Origin: Oscillospiraceae bacterium | GTDB lineage: Bacteria; Bacillota; Clostridia; Oscillospirales; Oscillospiraceae | NCBI GenBank assembly: GCA_016282135.1 | Contig: JAEEKA010000066.1 | Span: forward strand, 1-34,741 | Length of the DNA stretch: 34,741 nucleotides | Direction of reading: 5' to 3' | Shown here: positions 29,184 through 34,741 of the stretch, piece after piece | How the letters are laid out: every line of letters starts with the position of its first letter | Numbering within the stretch: the stretch's first letter is position 1 | Translations under genes and position numbers: made by a program | The notes under the pieces: model-generated | The model's database searches: none | What the model was told of the DNA's origin: nothing | What the model saw: the letters and a program-made list of their open reading frames with translations, nothing else

Positions 29184-30227
29184 ATGACTGTTGACGAGCT
29201 TGTGTCCAAAGCCAGGGAGTGTAACGCCACCGACATTCACCTGATCTACGGTCTGCCCCCCAAGTTCCGCATTGACGGCGTGCTGGAGAGCATCGGAGAT
29301 AAGCCCCTTTCTATCCAGGACTGTGAGATTATTGCCCATAACCTGGCGGGCAGCAAATACGCAGAGATGGAGGAAATCGGCGAGCTTGACCTGGCCGGCA
29401 CCTACGCCGGCGTCCGCTGCCGTGTCCATATCTTCCGGCAGCAGGGGGCGCCCTCCGTGGCCCTCCGTCTGCTGCAGGACCGCATTCCCAAGCTGGAAAC
29501 CCTGGGCCTGCCCCCGGCGGCGCTGAAGCTGCCTGATCTGCACAAGGGCATCGTCCTGGTCACCGGCGAAACCAGCTCCGGCAAATCCACCACGCTGGCC
29601 GCCATTCTGGACCACATCAACCACCACATGCGCTGCCACATTGTCACCCTGGAGGACCCCATCGAGTACCTCTATCACCCCGACCTCTGCGCCATCAATC
29701 AGCGGGAGATCGGCAAGGATACCCGGAGCTTCTCCGACGGCGTCCGGGCCACCCTCCGTGAGGACCCCAACGTCATCCTCATCGGTGAGATGCGTGACCG
29801 CGACACCATTGAAACCGCCATTATCGCCGCTGAGACCGGCCACCTGGTCTTCGCCACCCTGCACACCGGCAGCGCCTCCGACGCGGTGGACCGTATCGTG
29901 CAGGTCTTTGAGGAGGGCAAGCAGACCCAGATCCGTCTGCAGCTTTCCATGGTTCTGCAGGCCGTGGTAACCCAGCAGCTTTTGCCCCGCAAGGGCGGCG
30001 GCCGTATTCTCGCCTGCGAAATGATGATCGTCACCGACGCCATTCGCAACCTGATCCGCGCGGGCAACACCCCCCAGATTGTCAACGCCATCGCCACCGG
30101 CGGCGCCATCGGCAACCAGTCCATGGACCAGTGCCTGATCCGCATGGTGCGCAACGGCGGCATTACCCGGGAGGTCGCCCTGCATTATGCCCACGATAAG
30201 GACTACGTAAAGAAGAACGCAGTATGA
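29184..30227 (+). CDS. pilT: Type IV pilus retraction ATPase PilT
   Basis: Hexameric ATPase that disassembles the pilus and drives twitching, 347 residues. It has the N-terminal PAS-like domain (ATDIHLIYGLPPKFRIDG), Walker A GETSSGKSTT (about 127-136; the usual form is GPTGSGKST), the Asp box TLEDPIEY, and Walker B VILIGEMRDRDTIETAIIAAETGHLVFATLHTG. The PilT signature AIRNLIR lies at about 286-292. AAGGAGG lies ten bases before the ATG. Its presence implies a retractable pilus and not a secretion pseudopilus. Confidence 0.94.
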   Translation: MTVDELVSKARECNATDIHLIYGLPPKFRIDGVLESIGDKPLSIQDCEIIAHNLAGSKYAEMEEIGELDLAGTYAGVRCRVHIFRQQGAPSVALRLLQDRIPKLETLGLPPAALKLPDLHKGIVLVTGETSSGKSTTLAAILDHINHHMRCHIVTLEDPIEYLYHPDLCAINQREIGKDTRSFSDGVRATLREDPNVILIGEMRDRDTIETAIIAAETGHLVFATLHTGSASDAVDRIVQVFEEGKQTQIRLQLSMVLQAVVTQQLLPRKGGGRILACEMMIVTDAIRNLIRAGNTPQIVNAIATGGAIGNQSMDQCLIRMVRNGGITREVALHYAHDKDYVKKNAV

Positions 30228-30258
30228 TTCCCAGCCATTGGGAAAGGAGGGAACCGCC

Positions 30259-31473
30259 ACGGTTACATATAAGTACACTGCCAGAGCCAAGAACGGCGAA
30301 AAAGTCTCTGGCGTGATCGAGGCCTACAACGAAATTGACGCCATGGAGCGAATCCGGCGTACTTGCGACGTTGTGGAAAAGATCACTCCCATGGGCGCTG
30401 ACAAAAAGTCCCTGATGGACATTCAGATCGGCGGCAACAAGATCAGCGACAAGGCTTTCACCCTGATGTGCAGCCAGTTCGCCATCATCCTGGGCGCCGG
30501 TATCCCTGTCGCCAGAACCGTCCGCCTGATTGCCGCCAAGACCAGCGACAAGACCCTCAAGCGGGTTCTGAATCAGGTGGGCGACGACGTGGAAGGCGGT
30601 CGCTCCATGTCCGCCAGCTTCAGCGACCGGGGCGGCGGCATGTTCCCCGATACCTTCATTGAGACGGTGCGGGCCGGCGAGGAAACCGGCAGCATCAACA
30701 AGTCCTTTGAGACCATGCACGAGCACTACGACAAGGTCCTGAAGCTGAAAAAGCGCATCAAGGGCGCCATGGCCTACCCTGCCTTCGTCCTGACCCTGGC
30801 TGTGATCGTCGTCATCATCCTGATGATCAAGGTGGTCCCCACCTTCATGGAGTCCTTTGAGGGCCTGGGTGTGGAAATGCCCGCCCTGACCAAGGCGCTG
30901 ATTGCCGTCTCCAATTTCTTCCAGAACTACATCATACACCTGGTGGTCGGCATCACGGTGATTGTGCTTGCCTTCAAGATCTACAGCGGCACAGACAGCG
31001 GCAAGATGAAGATTGCGGAAATGACCCGTGGCCTTCCCCTGGCCGGCAATGTCAGCATTCTCACCTCCGCCACCCAGTTCACCAACTCCATGTCCACCAT
31101 GCTGGGCGCCGGCCTGCCCATGGTCCGGGCGCTGAACATCACCGCCCGCACCATTTCCAACGCCTTTGTCAGCAAAAAAATCACTGAAATGGCCCAGCGC
31201 GTGGAGGAAGGCCGCCCCGTAGGCGCCACCTTGAAGGAGACCGCCACCATGCCCGACATCTTGGTGGACATGGTCACCGTGGGCGAGGCCTCCGGTGAAA
31301 TGGAAGACACCCTGAAAACCATCGGCGCGTACTATGACGTGGAGCTGGACTCCGCCATCTCCGCCACCATGGCCAAGCTGGAGCCTGCCATCATGGTCGG
31401 TCTGGCCGCCGTCGTCGGCTTCATCGTCATTGCCATCTATGGCGCTATGTTCGACATCTACGGTGCCATGTAA
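30259..31473 (+). CDS. pilC: Type IV pilus inner-membrane platform protein PilC, with ACG at the expected start
   Basis: Polytopic platform protein (GspF/PilC family), about 404 residues. It contains two T2SSF domains with the duplicated motifs FAIILGAGIPVARTVRLI and FTNSMSTMLGAGLPMVRALNI. The membrane segments include FVLTLAVIVVIILMIKVV, IIHLVVGITVIVLAF and IMVGLAAVVGFIVIAIYGAM. Family members begin M-x-T-Y-K-Y. Here AAAGGAGG (30,243-30,250) is followed eight bases later by ACG-GTT-ACA-TAT-AAG-TAC, that is, ACG where ATG should be. The only other in-frame start codon nearby is TTG at 30,238, which lies before the ribosome-binding site. Either ACG is used, TTG is used without a site, or the base is an error. 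Confidence 0.9.
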   Translation, partial: TVTYKYTARAKNGEKVSGVIEAYNEIDAMERIRRTCDVVEKITPMGADKKSLMDIQIGGNKISDKAFTLMCSQFAIILGAGIPVARTVRLIAAKTSDKTLKRVLNQVGDDVEGGRSMSASFSDRGGGMFPDTFIETVRAGEETGSINKSFETMHEHYDKVLKLKKRIKGAMAYPAFVLTLAVIVVIILMIKVVPTFMESFEGLGVEMPALTKALIAVSNFFQNYIIHLVVGITVIVLAFKIYSGTDSGKMKIAEMTRGLPLAGNVSILTSATQFTNSMSTMLGAGLPMVRALNITARTISNAFVSKKITEMAQRVEEGRPVGATLKETATMPDILVDMVTVGEASGEMEDTLKTIGAYYDVELDSAISATMAKLEPAIMVGLAAVVGFIVIAIYGAMFDIYGAM

Positions 31474-31530
31474 CGCTTTGCGCTCCCCTGCCTCGCCATT
31501 TCCCGGGGGATGCGAAGGGAGGCCTCTTGA

Positions 31531-31905
31531 ATGACGCGAAAACGAACGGGTTTCACCTTGTCCGAGCTGCTGATTGTCGTCGCCATTATCGCCGTTTTGG
31601 TTGCCATTCTTCTCCCCCAGTTCGTGATTACGCTGGAAAAAAGCCGGGAGTCCGCGGATCTCTCTGAAATCCGTGCCGCCTATGTGGAGGTGGTGAATCA
31701 CTACACTTCCGACGGCGAGGTGATTACTCGCAGCGTGGACGTTCACCAGAAGCTGGAGGATTGGCAGACGGATCCGCCTCCGAATCTGGATTTCCTGGGC
31801 AGCGGTCTCGGCTCCTACCCTGTTCCCGCCAAGACCTCCGGCCAGTATACCGTCACCATCCTGGTAGATCCCGAAACAGGCGATATCTCCCCCAGCATTG
31901 CCTGA
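31531..31905 (+). CDS. Type IV prepilin (minor pilin candidate)
   Basis: Prepilin of 124 residues. A short basic leader MTRKRTG is cut by PilD after G7; the mature N-terminus FTLSELLIVVAIIAVLVAILLP has Glu at position 5. A short, cysteine-free globular part (about 95 residues) ends DPETGDISPSIA. GGGAGG lies eight bases before the ATG. It follows pilC by 57 bases. The codon use is like its neighbours and not like the next pilin, so it is probably a less abundant subunit. Confidence 0.88.
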   Translation: MTRKRTGFTLSELLIVVAIIAVLVAILLPQFVITLEKSRESADLSEIRAAYVEVVNHYTSDGEVITRSVDVHQKLEDWQTDPPPNLDFLGSGLGSYPVPAKTSGQYTVTILVDPETGDISPSIA

Positions 31906-32109
31906 TCCCGAGATAGAACCTCCCCTGCCAAGGGGAGTGGGACCGGCGCAGCCGGTGGAGGAGTCGGCTCCCCAACGCATAACCCATTGTTCATTTCCCC
32001 GTTTCATCCGGTTTTTAAACTACTTCCCGGGTAGTTTGAAAATATATCGTATTTCCGCGGGCCGACGAACGGCCCAGCGCACGTTCAAATTTGAAAGGAG
32101 ATTTTCAGA
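31906..32109. promoter_or_regulatory. Structured leader of the major pilin gene
   Basis: The 204-base spacer has a TCCCCTGCCAAGGGGA palindrome with GACCGGCGCAGCCGGT (about 31,920-31,960), AAACTAC...GTAGTTT (32,017-32,037), a tight GGGCCG-ACGAA-CGGCCC hairpin (32,059-32,075) and TTCAAATTTGAA (32,084-32,095). The last lies directly before the AAAGGAG of the pilin gene. No clear terminator separates it from the gene upstream, and I cannot identify a promoter with confidence. Confidence 0.6.
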
Positions 32110-32553
32110 ATGAAAAACAATCGTAAAGGCTTTACCCTGGCCGAGCTGCTGATCGTCGTTGCGATCATCGCTGTCCTTGTTGCTGTCGCGATTCCCGTCT
32201 TCACCTCTCAGCTGGAGAAGTCCCGTGAGGCTACCGACGCTGCCAACATCCGTTCCGCTTACGCTGTCATCCAGTCCGCTGCTCTGATTCAGGACGACGC
32301 GACCACCATCGCCAAGAACAACAACAGCACCACCACGTTCACTACCTCAGGCAACGAAGGTTCCTTCGTATACCAGGCTGTTGTCAAGATGAAGCAGACC
32401 CAGAACGACTGGCAGTCCGGCGCCCAGGACATCGGCGGTATCGCTGTTGCTGCTACCGGCACCGTCCTTGGCAATGGCACCTGCACCGTCAAGTACGAGC
32501 AGTCCACCAACAAGACCACTCTTACTTGGGGCTCTGGCTCCACTGGTGGCTAA
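32110..32553 (+). CDS. pilA: Type IV prepilin, probable major pilin
   Basis: Prepilin of 147 residues. Leader MKNNRKG, then FTLAELLIVVAIIAVLVAVAIPVFTSQLEKSREATDAANIRSAYAVIQSAA, with Glu5 and Pro22 of classical pilins. The C-terminal domain is rich in Thr, Ser, Asn and Gly (NNNSTTTFTTSGNEG; GSGSTGG), with a single Cys. AAGGAG lies about nine bases before the ATG. Codons such as GCT, GTT, CGT and TCT are much more frequent than in the surrounding genes, typical of highly expressed proteins. A hairpin and a strong terminator follow. pilA is used as a generic name. Confidence 0.9.
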   Translation: MKNNRKGFTLAELLIVVAIIAVLVAVAIPVFTSQLEKSREATDAANIRSAYAVIQSAALIQDDATTIAKNNNSTTTFTTSGNEGSFVYQAVVKMKQTQNDWQSGAQDIGGIAVAATGTVLGNGTCTVKYEQSTNKTTLTWGSGSTGG

Positions 32554-32601
32554 TCTTTGAGATTTCTATCGACAGCGCATGTGGGCCCTAACCCATAACA
32601 C

Positions 32602-32640
32602 CCGCCACCCCTTCTCTCCGGGAAGGGGATGGGGTGGCGG
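32602..32640. repeat. CCGCCACCCC...GGGGTGGCGG hairpin after the major pilin
   Basis: Ten-base perfect arms (32,602-32,611 and 32,631-32,640) around a smaller CCTTCTCTCCGGGAAGGGG fold. It may protect the pilin mRNA 3' end or be another dispersed repeat. Confidence 0.7.
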
Positions 32641-32655
32641 TCAATATCCGAAAAG

Positions 32656-32698
32656 AAGAAGAACCCCCGCTCGTTTCTCGAGCGGGGATTCTTCCTTT
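32656..32698 (+). terminator. Terminator of the rightward pilus operon
   Basis: GAAGAACCCCCGCTCG and CGAGCGGGGATTCTTC form a long stem with a TTTCT loop, followed by CTTTCC. Confidence 0.85.
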
Positions 32699-32741
32699 CC
32701 TCCATCATGGTGAATGATAATGATCTGAGAAGGAGCCCGTT

Positions 32742-33176
32742 ATGAACACAACCACAAAACTGCGTCAGGAAACAGTATCCGAGGCAATTTACGACGTCTC
32801 CATCTCCGCCTCCCGCCGCGCCTGCACGCTAACGTTTTCCGTCACCCCGGAGGGCGGCCTTGGTTTTGACAATCGCCAGCCCGGCGCCCGGGCCTGCGCA
32901 AATCGCTCCGTTTCCCTTGCTCTTGCTGCGGAAATGGCCCGTGTCGCCCGGGAACGGATTCCCGGCGCCCTCCAGGGCAGAACCCAGCGGGGCCTTGCCT
33001 TTGAGCTCCGCATCCATAGCCGCTTCTATCGTCTTGGCCTCTTTCGCCGCCGCACCGTCACCACCGAAATGGGCAGTCCCCTGCCCGACGCCCCGGACTT
33101 CGACCATAACGCCGCCTGGTTTGAGCATCCTATCCGGAGCCTGCCCCGCATGATCAAGACCCTCTTCCGCAAATAA
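32742..33176 (+). CDS. Protein of unknown function
   Basis: A 144-residue protein that I cannot assign. AAGGAG lies six bases before the ATG. It is soluble, Arg-rich (several RRR runs), with a middle segment ANRSVSLALAAEMARVARERIPGAL that looks helical and an acidic patch (PLPDAPDFDHNAAWFEHP) near the end. No signal or membrane segment is seen. It follows the pilus terminator, so it probably has its own promoter; nothing links it to pili beyond position. The tandem repeat array begins a few bases after its stop. Confidence 0.7.
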   Translation: MNTTTKLRQETVSEAIYDVSISASRRACTLTFSVTPEGGLGFDNRQPGARACANRSVSLALAAEMARVARERIPGALQGRTQRGLAFELRIHSRFYRLGLFRRRTVTTEMGSPLPDAPDFDHNAAWFEHPIRSLPRMIKTLFRK

Positions 33177-33189
33177 AAGCGCACTACTC

Positions 33190-33475
33190 TCCCCCGTCAT
33201 TCTGAGCGCAGCGAAGAATCCGCGCCTCGTCCCCCGTCATTCTGAGTGCAGCGAAGAATCCGCGCCCCGTCCCCCGTCATTCTGAGTGCAGCGAAGAATC
33301 CGCATCCCCAGTCCCCCGTCATTCTGAGCGAAACGAAGAATCCGTGCCCCGTCCCTCGTCATTCTGAGTGCAGCGAAGAATCCGCGCCCCGTCCCCCGTC
33401 ATTCTGAGCGAAGCGAAGAATCCGCGCCCCGTCCCTCGTCATTCTGAGCGAAGCGAAGAATCCGTCTCCCGTGCC
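33190..33475. repeat. Seven-copy 40-bp tandem repeat
   Basis: GTCATTCTGAG occurs at 33,196, 33,236, 33,276, 33,318, 33,358, 33,398 and 33,438, so the period is 40 bases (one 42). Each unit is TCATTCTGAGCGAAGCGAAG, then AATCCG and about 13 bases of CGCCCCGTCCCC. The parts between cores are nearly the same, so this is not a CRISPR array. A single relative of the core lies inside the HI0933-type flavoprotein gene at about 5092-5118. Confidence 0.93.
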
Positions 33476-33535
33476 CCGTGTCTCGACACTTGCACGGGCC
33501 CTCACAAAAAAGGCCCTGATCCTCGCAAATAATCG

Positions 33536-33564
33536 TTGCTTTTTTCCTGTTTATCCGCTATAAT
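33536..33564 (+). promoter_or_regulatory. Promoter-like sequence upstream of tRNA-Pro
   Basis: TTGCTT (33,536-33,541), a 17-base spacer and TATAAT (33,559-33,564). The next recognisable gene on this strand is tRNA-Pro, 280 bases on. No gene is seen in between. Confidence 0.55.
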
Positions 33565-33845
33565 AGTCCCGCCTTCTGTTCCTCGCTCGCACAACGTACG
33601 CCGAATCGTCGGAACTACATTGTGACCAAATTTCTTTGGGCTTCCCTCAGTTTGGTATCGCGCTTCCCCCCATGTAACACCAAGTTCGAACACCTTTGGG
33701 AGCGTGTAACACCCCCAGGTTCGAAAAAAACCGAAGTCCCGAAATCCCTTGTAAAACCGAAGGTTTTCGCCCCTCCGCCCCTCGCAAATTCTCTCGAACG
33801 TGGCCCCTTGACCACATGTTTGACCACAACTGAAAAATCGAATAT
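33565..33845. other. Gene-free spacer with a partial tRNA-Pro copy
   Basis: No protein gene is supported. AGTTTGGTATCGCGCTT at 33,649-33,665 is identical to the D-arm region of the tRNA-Pro gene (33,859-33,875). Two related blocks, TGTAACACC...GTTCGAA, follow each other (about 33,674-33,730), and AAAACCGAAGGTTTT (about 33,756-33,770) is a small inverted repeat. Confidence 0.6.
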
Positions 33846-33922
33846 CCGGGTTTAGCGAAGTTTGGTATCGCGCTTGGTTTGGGACCAAGAGACCGTGGGT
33901 TCAAGTCCCGCAACCCGGACCA
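33846..33922 (+). tRNA. tRNA-Pro (anticodon TGG)
   Basis: A 77-base cloverleaf is seen. The acceptor stem is CCGGGTT/AACCCGG, the D stem GCGA/TCGC, the anticodon stem CTTGG/CCAAG with loop TTTGGGA (anticodon TGG), and the T stem GTGGG/CCCGC with loop TTCAAGT. The CCA end is encoded. The C1-G72 pair is usual for bacterial tRNA-Pro. Two terminators follow. Confidence 0.95.
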
Positions 33923-33925
33923 TAT

Positions 33926-33966
33926 AAGGACTCCAACTTTGATACAAAGCTGGAGTCCTTGTTTTT
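33926..33966 (+). terminator. Terminator after tRNA-Pro
   Basis: AAGGACTCCAACTTTG and CAAAGCTGGAGTCCTT pair with one mismatch around ATA, followed by GTTTTTG. Confidence 0.9.
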
Positions 33967-33975
33967 GCACCTATG

Positions 33976-34020
33976 AACCCTCAAAAGCCTATGCATCAAG
34001 GGCTTTTGAGGGTTTTTTTT
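33976..34020 (+). terminator. Second terminator after tRNA-Pro
   Basis: AACCCTCAAAAGCC and GGCTTTTGAGGGTT form a perfect stem followed by eight T. Confidence 0.9.
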
Positions 34021-34111
34021 ATTTTCTGCCGTTGCCCCGTGTAGGGATTAGTCTGATGCTGGCAACCATGTCCTGGCAGTCTGCTTTCTACAAACGGCAA
34101 CGGCAAGAAAA

Positions 34112-34147
34112 AATGGGTGCATCGGTTTTAGTCGAAATGCACCCATT
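34112..34147 (-). terminator. Terminator of the LexA-like small gene
   Basis: AATGGGTGCAT and ATGCACCCATT form a perfect 11-base stem. On the minus strand it is followed by a T-run (TTTTCTTG) and lies just downstream of the small regulator gene. Confidence 0.82.
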
Positions 34148-34168
34148 CTTGGGTGTTCTTTATTTCCC

Positions 34169-34342
34169 TTAACGCAGCATACCGAGATCATTCATGGCAA
34201 CCAGGTAGCGATAGGAGGTTGTCTTGGCAATCCCGACCCCCTTGGCGATCTCATTCACCGAAGGAGCCGTATGCCTCTCGCTATAGTACTGATCAACATA
34301 GGCGCTGATTTCATTCATCAGCTGCTGGCTTTTGGATCTCAT
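34169..34342 (-). CDS. Small LexA-like helix-turn-helix protein
   Basis: A 57-residue protein starting MRSKSQQLMNEISAYVDQYY, with APSVNEIAKGVGIAKTTSYRYLVAMNDLGML. This matches the three-helix DNA-binding part of LexA-type repressors (PSxxEIAxxxG...xxxxYLxxLxxxG). It stops just before the wing and has no peptidase domain. AAGGA lies nine bases before the ATG. It has its own promoter (34,396-34,423) and terminator, which favours a functional mini-regulator over a broken lexA. Target genes are unknown; self-control through the inverted repeat at 34,372-34,384 is plausible. Confidence 0.78.
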   Translation of the reverse strand: MRSKSQQLMNEISAYVDQYYSERHTAPSVNEIAKGVGIAKTTSYRYLVAMNDLGMLR

Positions 34343-34371
34343 GGCGGCATTCCTTTCATTGGATCTATCGA

Positions 34372-34384
34372 GAACGGTTCGTTC
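34372..34384. promoter_or_regulatory. Candidate operator of the LexA-like gene
   Basis: GAACG-GTT-CGTTC is a perfect 5+5 inverted repeat, similar to but spaced differently from the Gram-positive LexA box (GAAC-N4-GTTC). It lies just downstream of the -10 box. Confidence 0.55.
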
Positions 34385-34395
34385 CGGATAAGGCT

Positions 34396-34423
34396 ATTAT
34401 ACTCAGGATTCCGAAGAATGCAA
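34396..34423 (-). promoter_or_regulatory. Promoter of the LexA-like gene
   Basis: On the minus strand TTGCAT (34,418-34,423), a 16-base spacer and TATAAT (34,396-34,401), about 54 bases before the start codon. Confidence 0.72.
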
Positions 34424-34455
34424 TAGGTCGGAGGCAGTTTTTGCTCCGGGCAAGC

Positions 34456-34481
34456 ACGTTGACGGCTGCAGGCGTCAACGT
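34456..34481. repeat. Inverted repeat ACGTTGACG...CGTCAACGT
   Basis: Perfect nine-base arms with an eight-base loop, upstream of the LexA-like promoter. It could be a terminator-like fold of the small frame upstream or a protein-binding site. Confidence 0.65.
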
Positions 34482-34518
34482 AGAAGAAGACGCCAAGAGC
34501 CATTTGTTCTCGACCTTT

Positions 34519-34653
34519 TTACTCTTGAACGTTGATATTATTCTCAACTTGAAAAAGTTGGAATATACTGCTTGTTTCATATGGGTTACAGCAATCAATA
34601 TCAGTCTGGCGTCTTTTTCTTCCAAATTCTTTGTCTGTATGGTGCTTTTCCAT
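34519..34653 (-). CDS. Possible 44-residue small protein
   Basis: A short frame starts MEKHHTDKEFGRKRRQTDID and ends NINVQE. GGAGGAG lies six bases before the ATG, a strong ribosome-binding site, and an inverted repeat lies just upstream. The product is charged and not recognised. It could be a real small protein, a leader peptide or the remnant of a longer gene. Length alone gives little support. Confidence 0.4.
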   Translation of the reverse strand: MEKHHTDKEFGRKRRQTDIDCCNPYETSSIFQLFQVENNINVQE

Positions 34654-34672
34654 GATGCACTCCTCCAAATAA

Positions 34673-34698
34673 GAATGATTTCTGAAATTCAATCATTC
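34673..34698. promoter_or_regulatory. Inverted repeat upstream of the 44-residue frame
   Basis: GAATGATT and AATCATTC flank TCTGAAATTC. It stands 20 bases before the start codon, where an operator or a leader hairpin could lie. A second imperfect palindrome (TCTGATTACAGAAGTCAGA, 34,701-34,719) follows. Confidence 0.5.
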
Positions 34699-34741
34699 TA
34701 TCTGATTACAGAAGTCAGAAGGGAGGCATCTTCCATAAGAA

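Noticed and set aside
27369-30290. A 973-codon open frame on the minus strand opposite pilB and pilT
   Set aside because: It lies antisense to two certain genes, has no ribosome-binding site and reads as Gly/Asp/His/Val-rich sequence typical of the reverse strand of GC-rich coding DNA.
30163-32007. A 614-codon open frame on the minus strand opposite pilC and the first prepilin
   Set aside because: Same reason: antisense to clear genes, with no recognisable domain.
33190-33475. CRISPR array
   Set aside because: The repeat has regular spacing, but the stretches between cores are nearly identical, so there are no spacers; no cas genes are nearby.
33502-33970. Minus-strand frames overlapping tRNA-Pro
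   Set aside because: They run antisense through the tRNA (reading RDLNPRSLGPKPSA), a common false gene call at this tRNA.
34339-34503. A 54-codon minus-strand frame ending at the LexA-like start (ATGA overlap)
   Set aside because: It runs through the promoter and operator of the LexA-like gene and has only a weak ribosome-binding site; probably chance.

Overview
The window reads as a chromosomal segment of a high-GC, spore-forming, Gram-positive anaerobe of the class Clostridia, most likely Oscillospiraceae or a close relative. This rests on the fused IspH/ribosomal-S1 gene, the sporulation genes spoIIID and ytfJ, the scpA-scpB-DUF2953-ytfJ-D,D-carboxypeptidase gene order, and a type IV pilus locus without a secretin. 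No species can be named from the sequence alone.

Left part (1-13,060, all minus strand): a long housekeeping cluster read right to left. It contains an M50 site-2 protease, scpA, scpB, a DUF2953 protein, ytfJ, a D-Ala-D-Ala carboxypeptidase, an RluB/RsuA pseudouridine synthase, two small membrane proteins, a DUF3592 protein, an HI0933-type flavoprotein, an 11-repeat leucine-rich lipoprotein, cmk, plsC and ispH-rpsA (cut by the window edge). Many neighbours overlap by ATGA or a few bases. A promoter (TTGCGA-17-TACAAT) lies in front of the M50 gene.

Middle part (13,173-23,170): a copper module, csoR then copA, behind a near-consensus promoter whose 17-base spacer is filled by a CsoR-type operator. 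It is followed on the plus strand by spoIIID, a CBS-containing family II pyrophosphatase, a TrxB-like reductase lacking the usual NADPH motif, a VanZ-like protein and a decayed IS481-type element. A UvrD/PcrA-type helicase lies on the minus strand.

Right part (23,276-32,553): a complete monoderm type IV pilus locus built around a divergent promoter region. Leftward run a pilin-like protein, pilD, pilM, pilN and pilO, ending in a terminator. Rightward run pilB, pilT, pilC, a prepilin and a probable major pilin whose codon use suggests high expression. pilC has a perfect Shine-Dalgarno site facing ACG instead of ATG. Beyond it lie an unknown 144-residue protein, a seven-copy 40-bp tandem repeat, tRNA-Pro(TGG) with terminators, and a 57-residue LexA-like DNA-binding protein with its own promoter and candidate operator.

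The most unusual property is the density of short dispersed palindromic repeat modules. They fill the intergenic spaces and also sit in frame inside at least three conserved enzymes (RluB, the HI0933 flavoprotein, CopA) and in the tail of the DUF2953 protein. The same peptides, for example LPLEGKVPPQGADEV and VGTSIACP, therefore recur in unrelated proteins. This resembles the protein-invading palindromic elements of Rickettsia but with different sequences. One repeat type also sits on the stop codons of four genes.
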